NCBI GenBank assembly: GCA_965116765.1
Contig: OZ220718.1
Location: forward strand, 1,922,001-1,986,000
Source: JAJEEA01 sp965116765
GTDB taxonomy: Bacteria > Acidobacteriota > Vicinamibacteria > Vicinamibacterales > UBA8438
Reading direction: 5' to 3'
Length of the DNA stretch: 64,000 nt
Made by a program: the position numbers and the translations under genes
The notes under the pieces: model-generated
Database searches by the model: none
The model's input: only the letters and a program-made list of their open reading frames with translations
What the model was told of the DNA's origin: nothing
Shown here: positions 7,705 to 16,796 of the stretch, one piece after another
Position numbering within the stretch: position 1 is the stretch's first letter
Layout of the letters: every line of letters starts with the position of its first letter

Positions 7705-10160
7705 GATTCGGTCCTCCGCATCCGGAACGGTGTGCTCTTCACGATGCCGACAATGATAGACGACCAGCGGTAGTTGTCCGTCGCCGCCTCGCGGGTGATG
7801 GCCCGCACGGTGGGACGGTCGTAGTACTCCGGCCCCCGCCCCAGGCCATAGGCCAGCAGCTTCTCGGTGAGGGTGGACGCGAACTGGTGGCGCCGCTCCA
7901 TCAGCAGCGACCGCAGGCCCGTCGGCCCGTCGAACGCGCTGCCGTCGGGCAGCCGCCCCGACGAGTCGATGGGCAGCCCGGCGGTGCCGGTGGTGCGCCA
8001 GCGCCCCACCGCGTCGTAGTTCTCGAGGGCCAGCCCCAGCGGGTCCATCGGGGCGTGGCACACCGAGCAGGCGGGGCTCTCGCGGTGGCGGGCGAGCCGG
8101 TCGCGCACGGTGGCGGCCCGGCCGTCCTCGCCCCGCTCCGGCAGATCGGGCACGTCGGCCGGCGGCGGGGGCGGCGGCGTGCCGAGGATGTTGATCAGCA
8201 TCCACTTGCCGCGCAGCACCGGCGACGTCCGGTTCGGGTACGACGTCACCGTCAGCACGCTGCCGTGCCCGAAGATGCCGCCCCGGCGCTCGGCCAGCTC
8301 GTCGTCGAGGCGCACGCGTCGGAAGTGGCTGCCGTAGACGTTGGGGATGCCGTAGTGGTCGGCGAGCCGCTCGTTGACGAACGTGTAGTCGGCCCCGAGC
8401 AGGTCGAGCACGCTGCGGTCCTCGCGCAGCAGGCTGTCGACGAACAGCTCCGTCTCCTGCCGGAACGCCTCGCGCAGGTTCTCGTCGAACTCGGGGAACG
8501 TGATGGCGTCGGGCACCACGCTGCGCAGGTTCCGCAGGTACAGCCACTGGCCCGCGAAGTTGCGCACCAGCTCGCTCGCCCGCGGGTCGGCGAGCATGCG
8601 CCGCGCCTGCTGCTCGAGCACGTCGGGGTCGGCGAGCCGGCCCGCCTCGGCGAGGGCGAGCAGCTCGTCGTCGGGGCCGGTCGACCACAGGAAGAACGAG
8701 AGCCGCGACGCGAGGTCGAGGTCGCTCAGGGCGTAGGCGGTCCCCGGCCCCGCGTCGACGGGGTCGCGCACCACCCGGAACAGGAAGTCCGGCGCGATGA
8801 GCACGCGCTCGAGGGCGAGCTGGATGCCGGCGTCGAAGCTGCCGCCGTCGCGGCCCGCCCGGTAGAACTGCATCAGCGTGTCGAGGTCGCCGGCGTCGAG
8901 GGGCCGGCGGTAGGCGCGCCGGGCCAGCGAGCCGAGGATCTCGCGCGCGCACCGCTCCTCGTCGCCCGCCGCCTCGCTCTCGGGCCGGCACGTGAAGATG
9001 GCGCGGCGGCTCGGGGTATCCCCCGGCTCGCCCGCCGACGAGTAGGGGCCTCCGATGACGACGTGCTCGACCGCCGCGTTGCCGTCGCGCATCTCGTTCA
9101 CGGCCACCGCGAACACGCTCTGGCGGGGCTGCAGCACCCCTTCCGGCTCGGTGAACCGCCGCACGAACGAGACCCCGACGACGCGCGGGCCGGCCTCGGC
9201 CTCGAAGCGCACCCGCATGTTGGCGTCGGCGAAGAGCATGTACTCTTCCCACTCGGGGTCGCCGAACAGGTTGCCGCCGTAGCTGGCCGGGGCCTGAACC
9301 CCCTCGGGCTCCTCGCCGCCGAAGACGAAGGTGCGGACGAGGACCCCGTCGAGCCGCACCTCGAGCTCGTGGCGCGAGCCCATGCCCCGCACGTAGTTCA
9401 CGTAGTTGCGGTGCAGGCGGATCTGGAGGTCGTACTCGCCGTCGACGGGGAAGACGTGGCGGATGGCGATGCCCCCGCGCGAGCCGAACGGCAGGTCGTC
9501 GCTCATGCGGTCGTCCTGCAGCAGCAGGATGGGGACCTTGTAGGTCTCCGCGGCGGGACCCGCCGGGGCCTCGCCGAGGGCGGTCCGCCCGATCTTGCGC
9601 GCGGCCGACAGGTACCGCTCCATCAGGGCCGACGAGACGGTCAGCACGTCGGCGTTGTTGTCGAAGCCGTACTCGTCGAAGTCGTCGGCGGGCAGCAGGT
9701 CGTCGACGTCCACGTCCACCGCCAGCAGGTCGCGCACCGCGTTGGCGTACTCGGCGCGGTTCAGGCGGTGAACGGCCTGGGTGCGTCCGGGGTCCGGAGC
9801 GGCCAGGGCGACGCGGTCGATCTCGGACTCGAGCCATCCCGCCACCCGGTCGTAGGTCTCGGCGTCGGGCCGGGGACGGCCCACCGGGGGCATGGCGCGG
9901 GTGCGCAGCTTCGCCACCACCTTCTCCCAGAGCTCGGCGTGGCCGGCGACGTCGGAGAGGTCCTGGCCGGCGAGGCTCAGGCCGGCGGTGCGGAGCCGGT
10001 CGTTGTGGCAGGTCAGGCAGTAGCGGTCGACGGTGGCCGCGAGCAGGTCGGCGCCGGCGGCGGGCTGGGCGAGCGCGCCGGTGGCGACGAGCATCGGCGC
10101 GAGAAGCGCGGCCGCGACCACGGCGGCCCGGAAACGGAAACCTGGCGAGACAGCCAGCAT
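7701..10160 (-). CDS. DUF1592/DUF1588/DUF1585 multidomain cytochrome c-like protein
   Basis: About 819 residues with a signal peptide, then an N-terminal PSD1-type haem site CLTCHNDRLRTAGL, the DUF1587/DUF1595 region, DUF1592 (SDLDLASRLSFFLW), DUF1588 with a second haem-like CSVCH (CHAPMDPLGLALENYDAVGR) and a C-terminal DUF1585. The family is exported and of unknown function, but two CxxCH sites make electron transfer likely. Two adjacent ATGs exist at 10163 and 10160; the second is preferred because GGAGGG then lies six bases upstream. It is the first gene of a minus-strand operon that continues with DUF1552, a lipoprotein and a PQQ-dehydrogenase. Confidence 0.88.
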   Translation of the reverse strand: MLAVSPGFRFRAAVVAAALLAPMLVATGALAQPAAGADLLAATVDRYCLTCHNDRLRTAGLSLAGQDLSDVAGHAELWEKVVAKLRTRAMPPVGRPRPDAETYDRVAGWLESEIDRVALAAPDPGRTQAVHRLNRAEYANAVRDLLAVDVDVDDLLPADDFDEYGFDNNADVLTVSSALMERYLSAARKIGRTALGEAPAGPAAETYKVPILLLQDDRMSDDLPFGSRGGIAIRHVFPVDGEYDLQIRLHRNYVNYVRGMGSRHELEVRLDGVLVRTFVFGGEEPEGVQAPASYGGNLFGDPEWEEYMLFADANMRVRFEAEAGPRVVGVSFVRRFTEPEGVLQPRQSVFAVAVNEMRDGNAAVEHVVIGGPYSSAGEPGDTPSRRAIFTCRPESEAAGDEERCAREILGSLARRAYRRPLDAGDLDTLMQFYRAGRDGGSFDAGIQLALERVLIAPDFLFRVVRDPVDAGPGTAYALSDLDLASRLSFFLWSTGPDDELLALAEAGRLADPDVLEQQARRMLADPRASELVRNFAGQWLYLRNLRSVVPDAITFPEFDENLREAFRQETELFVDSLLREDRSVLDLLGADYTFVNERLADHYGIPNVYGSHFRRVRLDDELAERRGGIFGHGSVLTVTSYPNRTSPVLRGKWMLINILGTPPPPPPADVPDLPERGEDGRAATVRDRLARHRESPACSVCHAPMDPLGLALENYDAVGRWRTTGTAGLPIDSSGRLPDGSAFDGPTGLRSLLMERRHQFASTLTEKLLAYGLGRGPEYYDRPTVRAITREAATDNYRWSSIIVGIVKSTPFRMRRTES

Positions 10161-10766
10161 CATCAGCCCTCCAAGCCCGCCAATCGTCGCCCCGCGGCTC
10201 CGCCGGGCGTCCAGCCAGACCCGCCCGGCGTCCGCACCGTTCCAGGGCGCAGACGCCTGGCACGCCGCCGAGAATCCGCGGCGCACCGATGCGCCGCGAC
10301 ACGCCGGCATGCCGGCACCTCGCCCGACGGGCGTCGAACGCGCGTGCCGCCAGTCAGGAAGAAAGTCCCCTGCGCTCCGGTCGATATGACTGTGAGACGG
10401 CGATCAGCCGACGATCGACTCGTTGATAGTCTGGCCGAACCCCCGCACGGTGTCAATCGAGCGCGATCCGGAGGCGGCTTCGCGGCTATCATTCCCGGAG
10501 ACGCACCGGGCATTCCCGGGCGGGCAGGCCGTCCGAGCCCTCGGGGCAGGCTCCGCGTTGCACGGAGGCCCGAGGCGCCTGCCCGACAAGGCCCGACGAG
10601 GGGCGTACGGCGCATGTCGGGCATCTGCACCCGGGGAGCAACCCGGTCAGGCAGGACACGTCGCCGGTCGGGAGCAGCGGGAACCTTCACAAGGGGATCG
10701 AGGGCCGGGCGGCATAATCCGGGGTTGCCGCAAGTCTACGGTGTCGACGCCAATCGAATCCCGACC
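10161..10766. promoter_or_regulatory. 606-bp divergent intergenic region with a compound hairpin
   Basis: No convincing gene lies between the divergent DUF1592 and kinase genes. A nested inverted repeat sits at 10539-10575: CCTCGGG (10539-10545) pairs with CCCGAGG (10569-10575), and inside it CTCCG (10551-10555) pairs with CGGAG (10563-10567). A CATAAT -10-like hexamer lies at 10712-10717, about 50 bases before the kinase ATG, without a clear -35 element. The region could carry promoters for both operons. Confidence 0.4.
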
Positions 10767-13547
10767 ATGCCGCTCACTCCCGGCGCGCGAATCGGCAGCT
10801 ACGAGGTCACCGGCTCGCTCGGGGCCGGGGGCATGGGCGAGGTCCACCGCGCGCGCGACACCACCCTCGACCGCGACGTGGCGCTCAAGGTGCTGCCCGA
10901 GGCGTTCAGCACCGACCCGGACCGGCTGGCCCGCTTCGAGCGGGAGGCCCGCGTCCTCGCCTCTCTGAACCACCCGAACATCGCCCAGATCCACGGCTTC
11001 GAGGAGGCCGGGGGCACGCGCGCGCTGGTCCTGGAGCTGGTCGAAGGGCCCACCCTGGCCGATCGCCTCGAGCAGGGGCCGATCCCGCTGGACGAGGTGG
11101 TGTCCATCGCCCGCCAGATCGCCCTGGCGCTGCAGGCCGCGCACGAAGCGGGCGTGATCCACCGGGACATGAAGCCGGCCAACGTCAAGGTGCGCGCGGA
11201 CGGGACGGTCAAGGTCCTGGACTTCGGCCTGGCCAAGGCGCTGGACACGGCGCCGGCGCCGACCCCCGACGCCGACCCCCTGCAGTCGCCGACGCTGACC
11301 GCCTCGGTGACCCGGATGGGCGGCGGCCTGATCCTGGGAACACCGGCCTACATGTCGCCGGAGCAGGCCGAGGGCCAGCCCACCGACACGCGCGGCGACC
11401 TCTGGTCGTTCGGGGTCGTGCTCTACGAGATGCTGGCCGGCGAGCGTCTGTTCGCGGGCGAGACCGTGGCCCAGGTGCTGGCCCGCGTGATCGACCGCGA
11501 TCTCGACCTGTCGGTCCTGCCGCCTTCGACGCCGCGGCCGGTTCGGCGGGTGCTGCGCCGCTGCCTCGAGCGCGACCGGCGGCGACGGATGCGCGACGCG
11601 GGCGAGGCGGTCAGCGACCTGGAAGCGGCGGCTTCCCCCGCCGAGGCGCCGCCGCAAGCCGCGGCCGGCGCCGCCGGGTCGCCGCCGCCGCACGGGTGGC
11701 GGGCACGGGCGGCCTGGGCGGTCGGCGGCCTCGCCATCGGGTGCCTCCTCGCGGCCGCGGCGCTCTGGACCGCCGCCCCCTCGCCCGAGCCGCCCGCGGT
11801 CCGGCGCCTGACGCTCGATCTGTCGTCACCGTTGGCGCGCGGCGCCGGGTTCACCCTCTCGCCCGACGGCTCGACGCTGGCCTACGTCGGCCGCGCCGCC
11901 GAGGGACGCACGCGGCAGCTGATGGTCCGGCGCCTGGATGAGGCCGACGCCCGGCCGGCCGCCGGCACGGAGGGAGCGCTCGACCCGTTCTTCTCGCCGG
12001 ACGGGGCGTGGATCGGGTTCTTCTCGCTTCCGGGACCGCCCGGACCGTCGGAGCGCATCCAGTACCGGTGGACCCTGAAGAAGGCGCCGGTACGCGGGGG
12101 CGCGCCCGTCACGCTGGCCGAGAACGTCCCCGCACTGGGGGGAAGCTGGGGCGACGACGACCGCATCGTGATCGGCGGCATGGGCGGCCTGCTGCGCGTG
12201 GCGGCCGGCGGCGGCGCGCCGGAGGCGGTGCTGCCGGCCGGGACCGTGTCGGAGCTGACCATCTGCTCGGCGCCCCATGTGCTTCCCGGATCCGGAGCGC
12301 TGTTGTTCTCCGAGACGTCGGCCGACGCAGGCTCGCGCCTGTGGGCGTGGTCGCTGGCCGACGCGGCGTCGCGCATCCTGGCGGCCGAGGCGGCGCAGGC
12401 CACCTACGCCCCCACCGGCCACCTGCTGCTCCAGCAGGCGGCCCGTCCCACGCCGGGAAGCCCCGGCTCCGGAGCCGCGACCCTGCTGGCGGCCCCCTTC
12501 GACGCCGAGCGCCTCGAGCTGACCGGTGCGCCGGTCCCCGTGGTTCCCGAAGCCGGATCGAGCGCCTGGGCCGCCGACGGCACGCTCCTCTACGCGCCGA
12601 GCACCGGAGGGCGCATCGAGGAGGGCGACCGTGCCCTCGTGTGGCTGGACCGGGCCGGGAACGAGGAGCCGATCCCCGCTCCGCCGCGCGTGTACGGCGC
12701 GCCGCGACTGTCGCCCGCGGGCGATCGCATCGCGCTCGACGTCGCGGCCGATGACGGCAGCTCCGACATCTTCATCCACGACCTCGCCCGGGAGGCGTCG
12801 AACCGCCTGACCTTCGAGGGCTGGAACGTCAATCCGCTCTGGTCGCGGGACGGCCGGCGTGTCCTGTTCACGTCGCTGCGCTCCGACGGATTCGGCCTGT
12901 CCCGGAAGGCGGCGGACGGCACCGGGCAGGTGGAGGACCTGGGCACGAGCAGGCCGATACGGATGGCCTCCGCCTGGGCGGGCGAGCCGGACACGCTCGT
13001 CGTCATGCGCGCCGACAGCATGGCGGACGCGGACATCCACCTGCTGCGGCTGGACGGCGACCGGGAGTCGGAGCCGCTGATCGCGACCGCGTTCACGGAG
13101 TCGCTGGCCGCGGTCTCGCCGGACGGCCGCTGGATCGCCTACCAGTCGAACGAATCGGGCCGGTCGGCCGTCTACGTCCGGCCGTTCCCGAACGTCGACG
13201 ACGGCAAGTGGCAGGTGTCTCCGAGGGCCGGCTTCTCGCCGGTCTGGTCGGCCGACGGCCGGGAGCTCTTCTACCTTGCCGCCGGTCCCGACGGCAGGGC
13301 GATGATGGCGGTCGGCTACGCCGGCGACCCCACGTTCACGCCTGCCCGCCCCGAGCGGCTCTTCACGGTGCCGAACGACATCGACTTCGGGGGCGTGTTC
13401 CGCCAATGGGACGTCGCGCCGGACGGCGAACGCTTCGTCATGCTCCGGGAAGACCCGACGGGGAACGACCGGCGCGAGGGGCCGGCGGAGCTCGTCTACG
13501 TCGCCAACTGGTTCACCGAGCTCGCCGAGCGGGTGCCGGTCCCCTGA
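10767..13547 (+). CDS. Transmembrane Ser/Thr protein kinase with PD40/TolB-like repeats
   Basis: A 926-residue protein. Residues 11-270 are a Hanks-type kinase: P-loop GAGGMGEV (19-26), catalytic Lys41 in VALKVL, HRDMKPAN with Asp134, DFG at 152-154 and GTPAYMSPEQ at 191-200. All key residues are present. A Pro/Ala linker leads to one membrane segment near residues 313-336. The outer half is a beta-propeller of PD40/WD40-like repeats (FTLSPDGSTLAYVG, PFFSPDGAWIGFF, AAVSPDGRWIAYQS, SPVWSADGRELFYL). This design, a cytoplasmic kinase with an external propeller sensor, is greatly expanded in Acidobacteria. The ATG at 10767 fits the family N-terminus. It is monocistronic; the ligand and targets are unknown. 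Confidence 0.92.
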   Translation: MPLTPGARIGSYEVTGSLGAGGMGEVHRARDTTLDRDVALKVLPEAFSTDPDRLARFEREARVLASLNHPNIAQIHGFEEAGGTRALVLELVEGPTLADRLEQGPIPLDEVVSIARQIALALQAAHEAGVIHRDMKPANVKVRADGTVKVLDFGLAKALDTAPAPTPDADPLQSPTLTASVTRMGGGLILGTPAYMSPEQAEGQPTDTRGDLWSFGVVLYEMLAGERLFAGETVAQVLARVIDRDLDLSVLPPSTPRPVRRVLRRCLERDRRRRMRDAGEAVSDLEAAASPAEAPPQAAAGAAGSPPPHGWRARAAWAVGGLAIGCLLAAAALWTAAPSPEPPAVRRLTLDLSSPLARGAGFTLSPDGSTLAYVGRAAEGRTRQLMVRRLDEADARPAAGTEGALDPFFSPDGAWIGFFSLPGPPGPSERIQYRWTLKKAPVRGGAPVTLAENVPALGGSWGDDDRIVIGGMGGLLRVAAGGGAPEAVLPAGTVSELTICSAPHVLPGSGALLFSETSADAGSRLWAWSLADAASRILAAEAAQATYAPTGHLLLQQAARPTPGSPGSGAATLLAAPFDAERLELTGAPVPVVPEAGSSAWAADGTLLYAPSTGGRIEEGDRALVWLDRAGNEEPIPAPPRVYGAPRLSPAGDRIALDVAADDGSSDIFIHDLAREASNRLTFEGWNVNPLWSRDGRRVLFTSLRSDGFGLSRKAADGTGQVEDLGTSRPIRMASAWAGEPDTLVVMRADSMADADIHLLRLDGDRESEPLIATAFTESLAAVSPDGRWIAYQSNESGRSAVYVRPFPNVDDGKWQVSPRAGFSPVWSADGRELFYLAAGPDGRAMMAVGYAGDPTFTPARPERLFTVPNDIDFGGVFRQWDVAPDGERFVMLREDPTGNDRREGPAELVYVANWFTELAERVPVP

Positions 13548-13867
13548 TCGCCCTTCCCACCGTCACCCGGCGTTCTCGTCGGGGCAGCCTGCCCAGGCGG
13601 TCGAGCGGGTCCCCCGACCGCTCTCCCACCCCGGTCGCGCCGTGCCGACCCGGGCGCCCCGCCGTCCCGGGAGCCCCGCCGATCCAGGGCGCTCACCCGC
13701 CCCGGACGCAACCGTTCATCCGGGCTGGACGGCGCCGGGGTACCCGGGGGCTTCACCAGCGGGTATCTGCCGGTTCCCCTTGCGCCCGTCGCCGCGCTGT
13801 GGTACAAGCCCCTGCGAGGAAGTCTGTCTCTATACGCACGCGCCCCGGGCCGCCAAGGAGATCCTGA
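13548..13867 (+). promoter_or_regulatory. 320-bp intergenic region: hairpin and promoter-like site
   Basis: No gene is present. About 50 bases after the kinase stop, GCGGTCG (13597-13603) pairs with CGACCGC (13615-13621), with an inner GGG/CCC. It lacks a T run, so it may be a weak or factor-assisted terminator. Nearer the next gene, TTGCGC (13780-13785) and TACAAG (13803-13808) are separated by 17 bases, a plausible sigma-70-type promoter about 60 bases before the ATG at 13868. Confidence 0.4.
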
Positions 13868-15184
13868 ATGAAGCTCACGCGCACGCTCGCCGCTCTTCTC
13901 GCGTTCGGCATCGTCTCGGCCTTCGCCGGCCCCGCTCACGCCGAGAACGGCGCCGAGGCGGTGACCTACTACAAGGACGTGCTGCCGATCATGCAGGAGA
14001 ACTGCCAGACCTGCCATCGGCCGTCCGGCGCCAACATCAGCGGGCTCGTCGCCCCGATGTCGTTCATGGACTACCGCGAGACGCGGCCCTGGGCCCGCTC
14101 GATTGCGAGCAAGGTCGAGTCGCGCGAGATGCCGCCGTGGTTCGCCTCGGCCCCCAAGGGCGTGTTCGAGAACGAGCGCGGCCTGACCGTCGCCGAGATC
14201 GACACCATCCTGAGCTGGGTCGCGGCCGGTGCCCCCGCGGGCGACATGGCCGACGCGCCGCCGGCCCAGCAGTTCGCGGAGGACGCGAACGACGGCTGGA
14301 CCCTCGGCACCCCCGACTTCGTCGTCAAGATGCCCGAGCCGTATCTGGTCGCGGACGACATCTACGACATCAACATCACCTTCTACACGGAGCTGACCGA
14401 GGACATCCTGCCCGAGGACACCTGGGTCAAGGGCTGGGAGTTCCGGGTCGGCGACAACCAGATCACCCACCACATGTGCTCGTCGATGATCGCGCCCGGC
14501 GCCTTCGTCCCCGAGGGCGCGGTGGAGGACGAGGGCGCCGACGTGGCCGGCAGCCAGCTCCTGAGCTGCGTGGCCGAGGGCGGCGAGCCCGACATGCTGC
14601 CCGAGGGCTTCGGAGTGCTGCTCGAGACGGGGTCGAGCATCTCGTTCAACATGCACTACCACAAGGAGCCGGCCGAGGGCTCGGCGGTCTGGAGCGCCCC
14701 CGAGATCGCGTTCTGGGTGGCCGACGAGCCCGTGCAGCACAAGGTGATCAACGACACCCTCTACAACCGCGGGTTCGAGATTCCGCCCAACCACCCCAAC
14801 TACCGCGTGGGGTCGTCGCGCGTCCTCGACAAGGACACCCTGGTGCTGACCTACTGGCCGCACGCCCACCTGCGGGCCGTCGCCGCGCGCTACACCGCGT
14901 TCTACCCCGACGGCACGGAGGAGCTGCTGCTCGACGTGCCGCACTACGACCAGAGCTGGCAGGTGACCTACAAGTACAAGGAGCCGAAGCTGCTGCCCAA
15001 GGGCACCCGCATCGACGTCGACTTCTGGTACGACAACACGCAGGAGCGCGCGTCTCGCCGCAGCTTCAACCCCAACCGGTTCGTCGGCTACGGGCCGCGG
15101 ACCGACGACGAGATGTCGCTCGGGTTCATCGGCTACGCCGAGGTCGACGAGCCCGCGGCAATGCCGACCACCGACAACGACTGA
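13868..15184 (+). CDS. Cytochrome c fused to a copper type II monooxygenase-like domain
   Basis: A 438-residue secreted protein with a signal peptide ending near PAHAEN. An N-terminal c-type cytochrome domain has CQTCH at residues 46-50. A larger beta-rich region resembles copper type II ascorbate-dependent monooxygenases (the PHM/DBH family): NQITHHMCSS supplies a His-His pair, FNMHYHKE and YWPHAHLRAVAARY supply the later His-x-His copper ligands. In animals such enzymes hydroxylate peptides or dopamine; bacterial members are uncharacterised. The fused haem could replace ascorbate as electron donor, which is my inference. An intrinsic terminator follows, so it is monocistronic. Confidence 0.75.
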   Translation: MKLTRTLAALLAFGIVSAFAGPAHAENGAEAVTYYKDVLPIMQENCQTCHRPSGANISGLVAPMSFMDYRETRPWARSIASKVESREMPPWFASAPKGVFENERGLTVAEIDTILSWVAAGAPAGDMADAPPAQQFAEDANDGWTLGTPDFVVKMPEPYLVADDIYDINITFYTELTEDILPEDTWVKGWEFRVGDNQITHHMCSSMIAPGAFVPEGAVEDEGADVAGSQLLSCVAEGGEPDMLPEGFGVLLETGSSISFNMHYHKEPAEGSAVWSAPEIAFWVADEPVQHKVINDTLYNRGFEIPPNHPNYRVGSSRVLDKDTLVLTYWPHAHLRAVAARYTAFYPDGTEELLLDVPHYDQSWQVTYKYKEPKLLPKGTRIDVDFWYDNTQERASRRSFNPNRFVGYGPRTDDEMSLGFIGYAEVDEPAAMPTTDND

Positions 15185-15217
15185 CGCCGGCGCCGGTGCG
15201 GCGTGACTTCACGGCAG

Positions 15218-15250
15218 GGCGGGGCCGGACCGGTCCCGCCCTCGCTTTTT
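15218..15250 (+). terminator. Intrinsic terminator after the monooxygenase-like gene
   Basis: GGCGGG at 15218-15223 pairs with CCCGCC at 15235-15240, and the downstream strand runs into TTTTT at 15246-15250. It lies 34 bases after the stop at 15184. This is the clearest stem-plus-T-run in the window. Confidence 0.65.
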
Positions 15251-15265
15251 CTGGCGGGAAATCTC

Positions 15266-15336
15266 GACTCTGCGGGGGAACGACACTCGGGGAACGTCGT
15301 TGACTCTGCGGGGAACCTCACGAGTCTGCGGGGAAC
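15266..15336 (+). repeat. Four short direct repeats upstream of the DUF2911-like gene
   Basis: The core CGGGGAAC, often with a GACTCTG prefix, occurs four times, ending at 15281 (with one extra G), 15295, 15316 and 15336. Spacings between ends are 14, 21 and 20 bases, the last two close to two helical turns. The final copy also supplies the purine-rich ribosome-binding region for the ATG at 15343. Phased direct repeats just before a start codon suggest binding sites for a regulator. Confidence 0.6.
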
Positions 15337-15342
15337 ATCGCC

Positions 15343-16638
15343 ATGCCGACCATCGGTGACCGTCACCCTGTCCGTTCCCGCCGGGGCGCACCCCGGCGCA
15401 CACGCCCGGCCCTGCTCGCCGCCGGCGTCGCCTGCGGCCTGACCGTCCTCGCGGGGGTGCACGCGGGCGCCCAGACGCCGCCGCCGACCGAGGAGGCGGA
15501 CGGGCACGTGCACGCCGTGCTGGTTCTGGAAGGGCAGGAGATCCGCGTCGCGTTCCCGCCCGACCTGGGCGCGGACGGCCCCGCCTACGCCGAGCTGCTC
15601 GCGGGCACGGCGGTCCGCGTCGGGAGCTTCCGGGGGCATCGGGCCCTGCGGATGGGCACGCTCGAGGCCGACCTCGAGGCGCTGGCCGCCGAACGGGCCG
15701 CGGCGGCGGCGCGCATCGAGGCAGAAGCGCGGAGGGCCGCGGCGGGGCAGGACGAGCCGGCGCAGGACGCCGCGGAGGAGCCCGGCGAGGCGGCGGCCGA
15801 CGCCGAGCCGGAGCCGGCCGAGCCGCCCGATCCCGAGCTGTGGATCGCGAGGGACGCCGAAGGCTGGCGGCTGGAGATACGGACCGCCGGCGCGGCCGAC
15901 GACGGCAGCGGGACCGTCCACGTCGTGCCGCTGCAGCATCGGGAGGCCGCCGCGGCAGCGCCCGTGTTCACCGCCTCGGCCCACGCCGCCGCGGCCGAGA
16001 CGGGCCGGCTGGAGCTGCGCTGGGGCCGCCAGGCGTGGAGCAGCGATTTCCGCTTCGACGAGCTGCCGCCCCCGCCCCGCCGGCCGCGGGTCTCCGGCCG
16101 CGGGACCGCCCGCCAGGCCGCCGACGACAACACCCCGACGTCCCGGAACAACATGCTCAACGAGCGCAACGAGACGGCCCTGGTGCTGCCCGACGGCGCG
16201 CGCATCTCCATGTTGTACTGGAAGGGCATCGACGTCGAGGACGAGGACTACCCGCGTATCGCCGACACCCCCGACGGGGCGGTCGTCGAGCTGATCCGCT
16301 CCCCCGTCCTCCGCCTCAAGTCCGACGTCTCCCTGCGGTTCGGCGAAGCCGACGTCCCCACCGGCAACCTCGCCCCGGGATTCGCCGGCGCCTACGGCGT
16401 CTGGCTGCGCCGCGCCGGCTCGGGCTGGCGCTTCGTGTTCAACCACGAGCCCGACTCCTGGGGCACCCAGCACGATCCGGACTTCGACGCCGGCGAGACC
16501 CCGGTCGACTACTCGCGCACCGCCGGCTCCTTCCGCCCCCTCGGCGCCACCCTCGTCCCCACCGGCGACGACCGCGGCCGCCTCGTCGTCCACTGGGGCC
16601 CCCACGAGTGGGCCGCCGACTTCACCGTCGTTCGCTGA
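15343..16638 (+). CDS. Secreted DUF2911-like protein
   Basis: A 431-residue protein with a hydrophobic export segment (LLAAGVACGLTVLAGVHAGA). The C-terminal 200 residues look like DUF2911: SVSLRFGEADVPTG-type strands, FAGAYGVWLRRAGSGWRFVF, then SWGTQHDPD and the closing GRLVVHWGPHEWAADFTV. The closing strand has a shorter echo in the middle (GRLELRWGRQAWSSDFRF), suggesting two related beta domains joined by an Ala/Glu-rich helix and a proline linker. The molecular function of DUF2911 is unknown. The ATG at 15343 follows the fourth copy of the direct repeat. Confidence 0.6.
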   Translation: MPTIGDRHPVRSRRGAPRRTRPALLAAGVACGLTVLAGVHAGAQTPPPTEEADGHVHAVLVLEGQEIRVAFPPDLGADGPAYAELLAGTAVRVGSFRGHRALRMGTLEADLEALAAERAAAAARIEAEARRAAAGQDEPAQDAAEEPGEAAADAEPEPAEPPDPELWIARDAEGWRLEIRTAGAADDGSGTVHVVPLQHREAAAAAPVFTASAHAAAAETGRLELRWGRQAWSSDFRFDELPPPPRRPRVSGRGTARQAADDNTPTSRNNMLNERNETALVLPDGARISMLYWKGIDVEDEDYPRIADTPDGAVVELIRSPVLRLKSDVSLRFGEADVPTGNLAPGFAGAYGVWLRRAGSGWRFVFNHEPDSWGTQHDPDFDAGETPVDYSRTAGSFRPLGATLVPTGDDRGRLVVHWGPHEWAADFTVVR

Positions 16639-16755
16639 GCATCCTGCTCGGCCGTCTCCTCCCGCGCCAGCTCAAGTCGGTGGTCGACGCCGACGGCGAG
16701 CTGGCGCCGCCCGGCCCGCGTGCCTCCGGACCATGAGCCGGCCGCGGTGCATCCG

Positions 16756-16796
16756 ATCGTGCGAATCGTTCGATTGGATCGTAGGATTCGCACGAT
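16756..16796. repeat. Perfect 12-bp inverted repeat
   Basis: ATCGTGCGAATC at 16756-16767 is the exact reverse complement of GATTCGCACGAT at 16785-16796, with a 17-base loop that itself contains CGAT/ATCG. The right arm begins exactly where the reading frame of the following truncated DUF4389 gene opens after a TAG. It could be a terminator for the gene ending at 16638, an operator, or the scar of a mobile-element event. Confidence 0.65.

Noticed and set aside
6370..10302. 1310-residue minus-strand ORF spanning the DUF1592 and DUF1552 genes
   Set aside because: Only its last third (from 7704) is the DUF1552 protein. The rest is arginine/alanine-rich out-of-frame translation of the DUF1592 gene, so it is not a fusion.
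7887..13547. 1886-residue plus-strand ORF ending with the kinase
   Set aside because: The part before 10767 is antisense to the DUF1592 gene and has no protein-like composition; the kinase starts at 10767.
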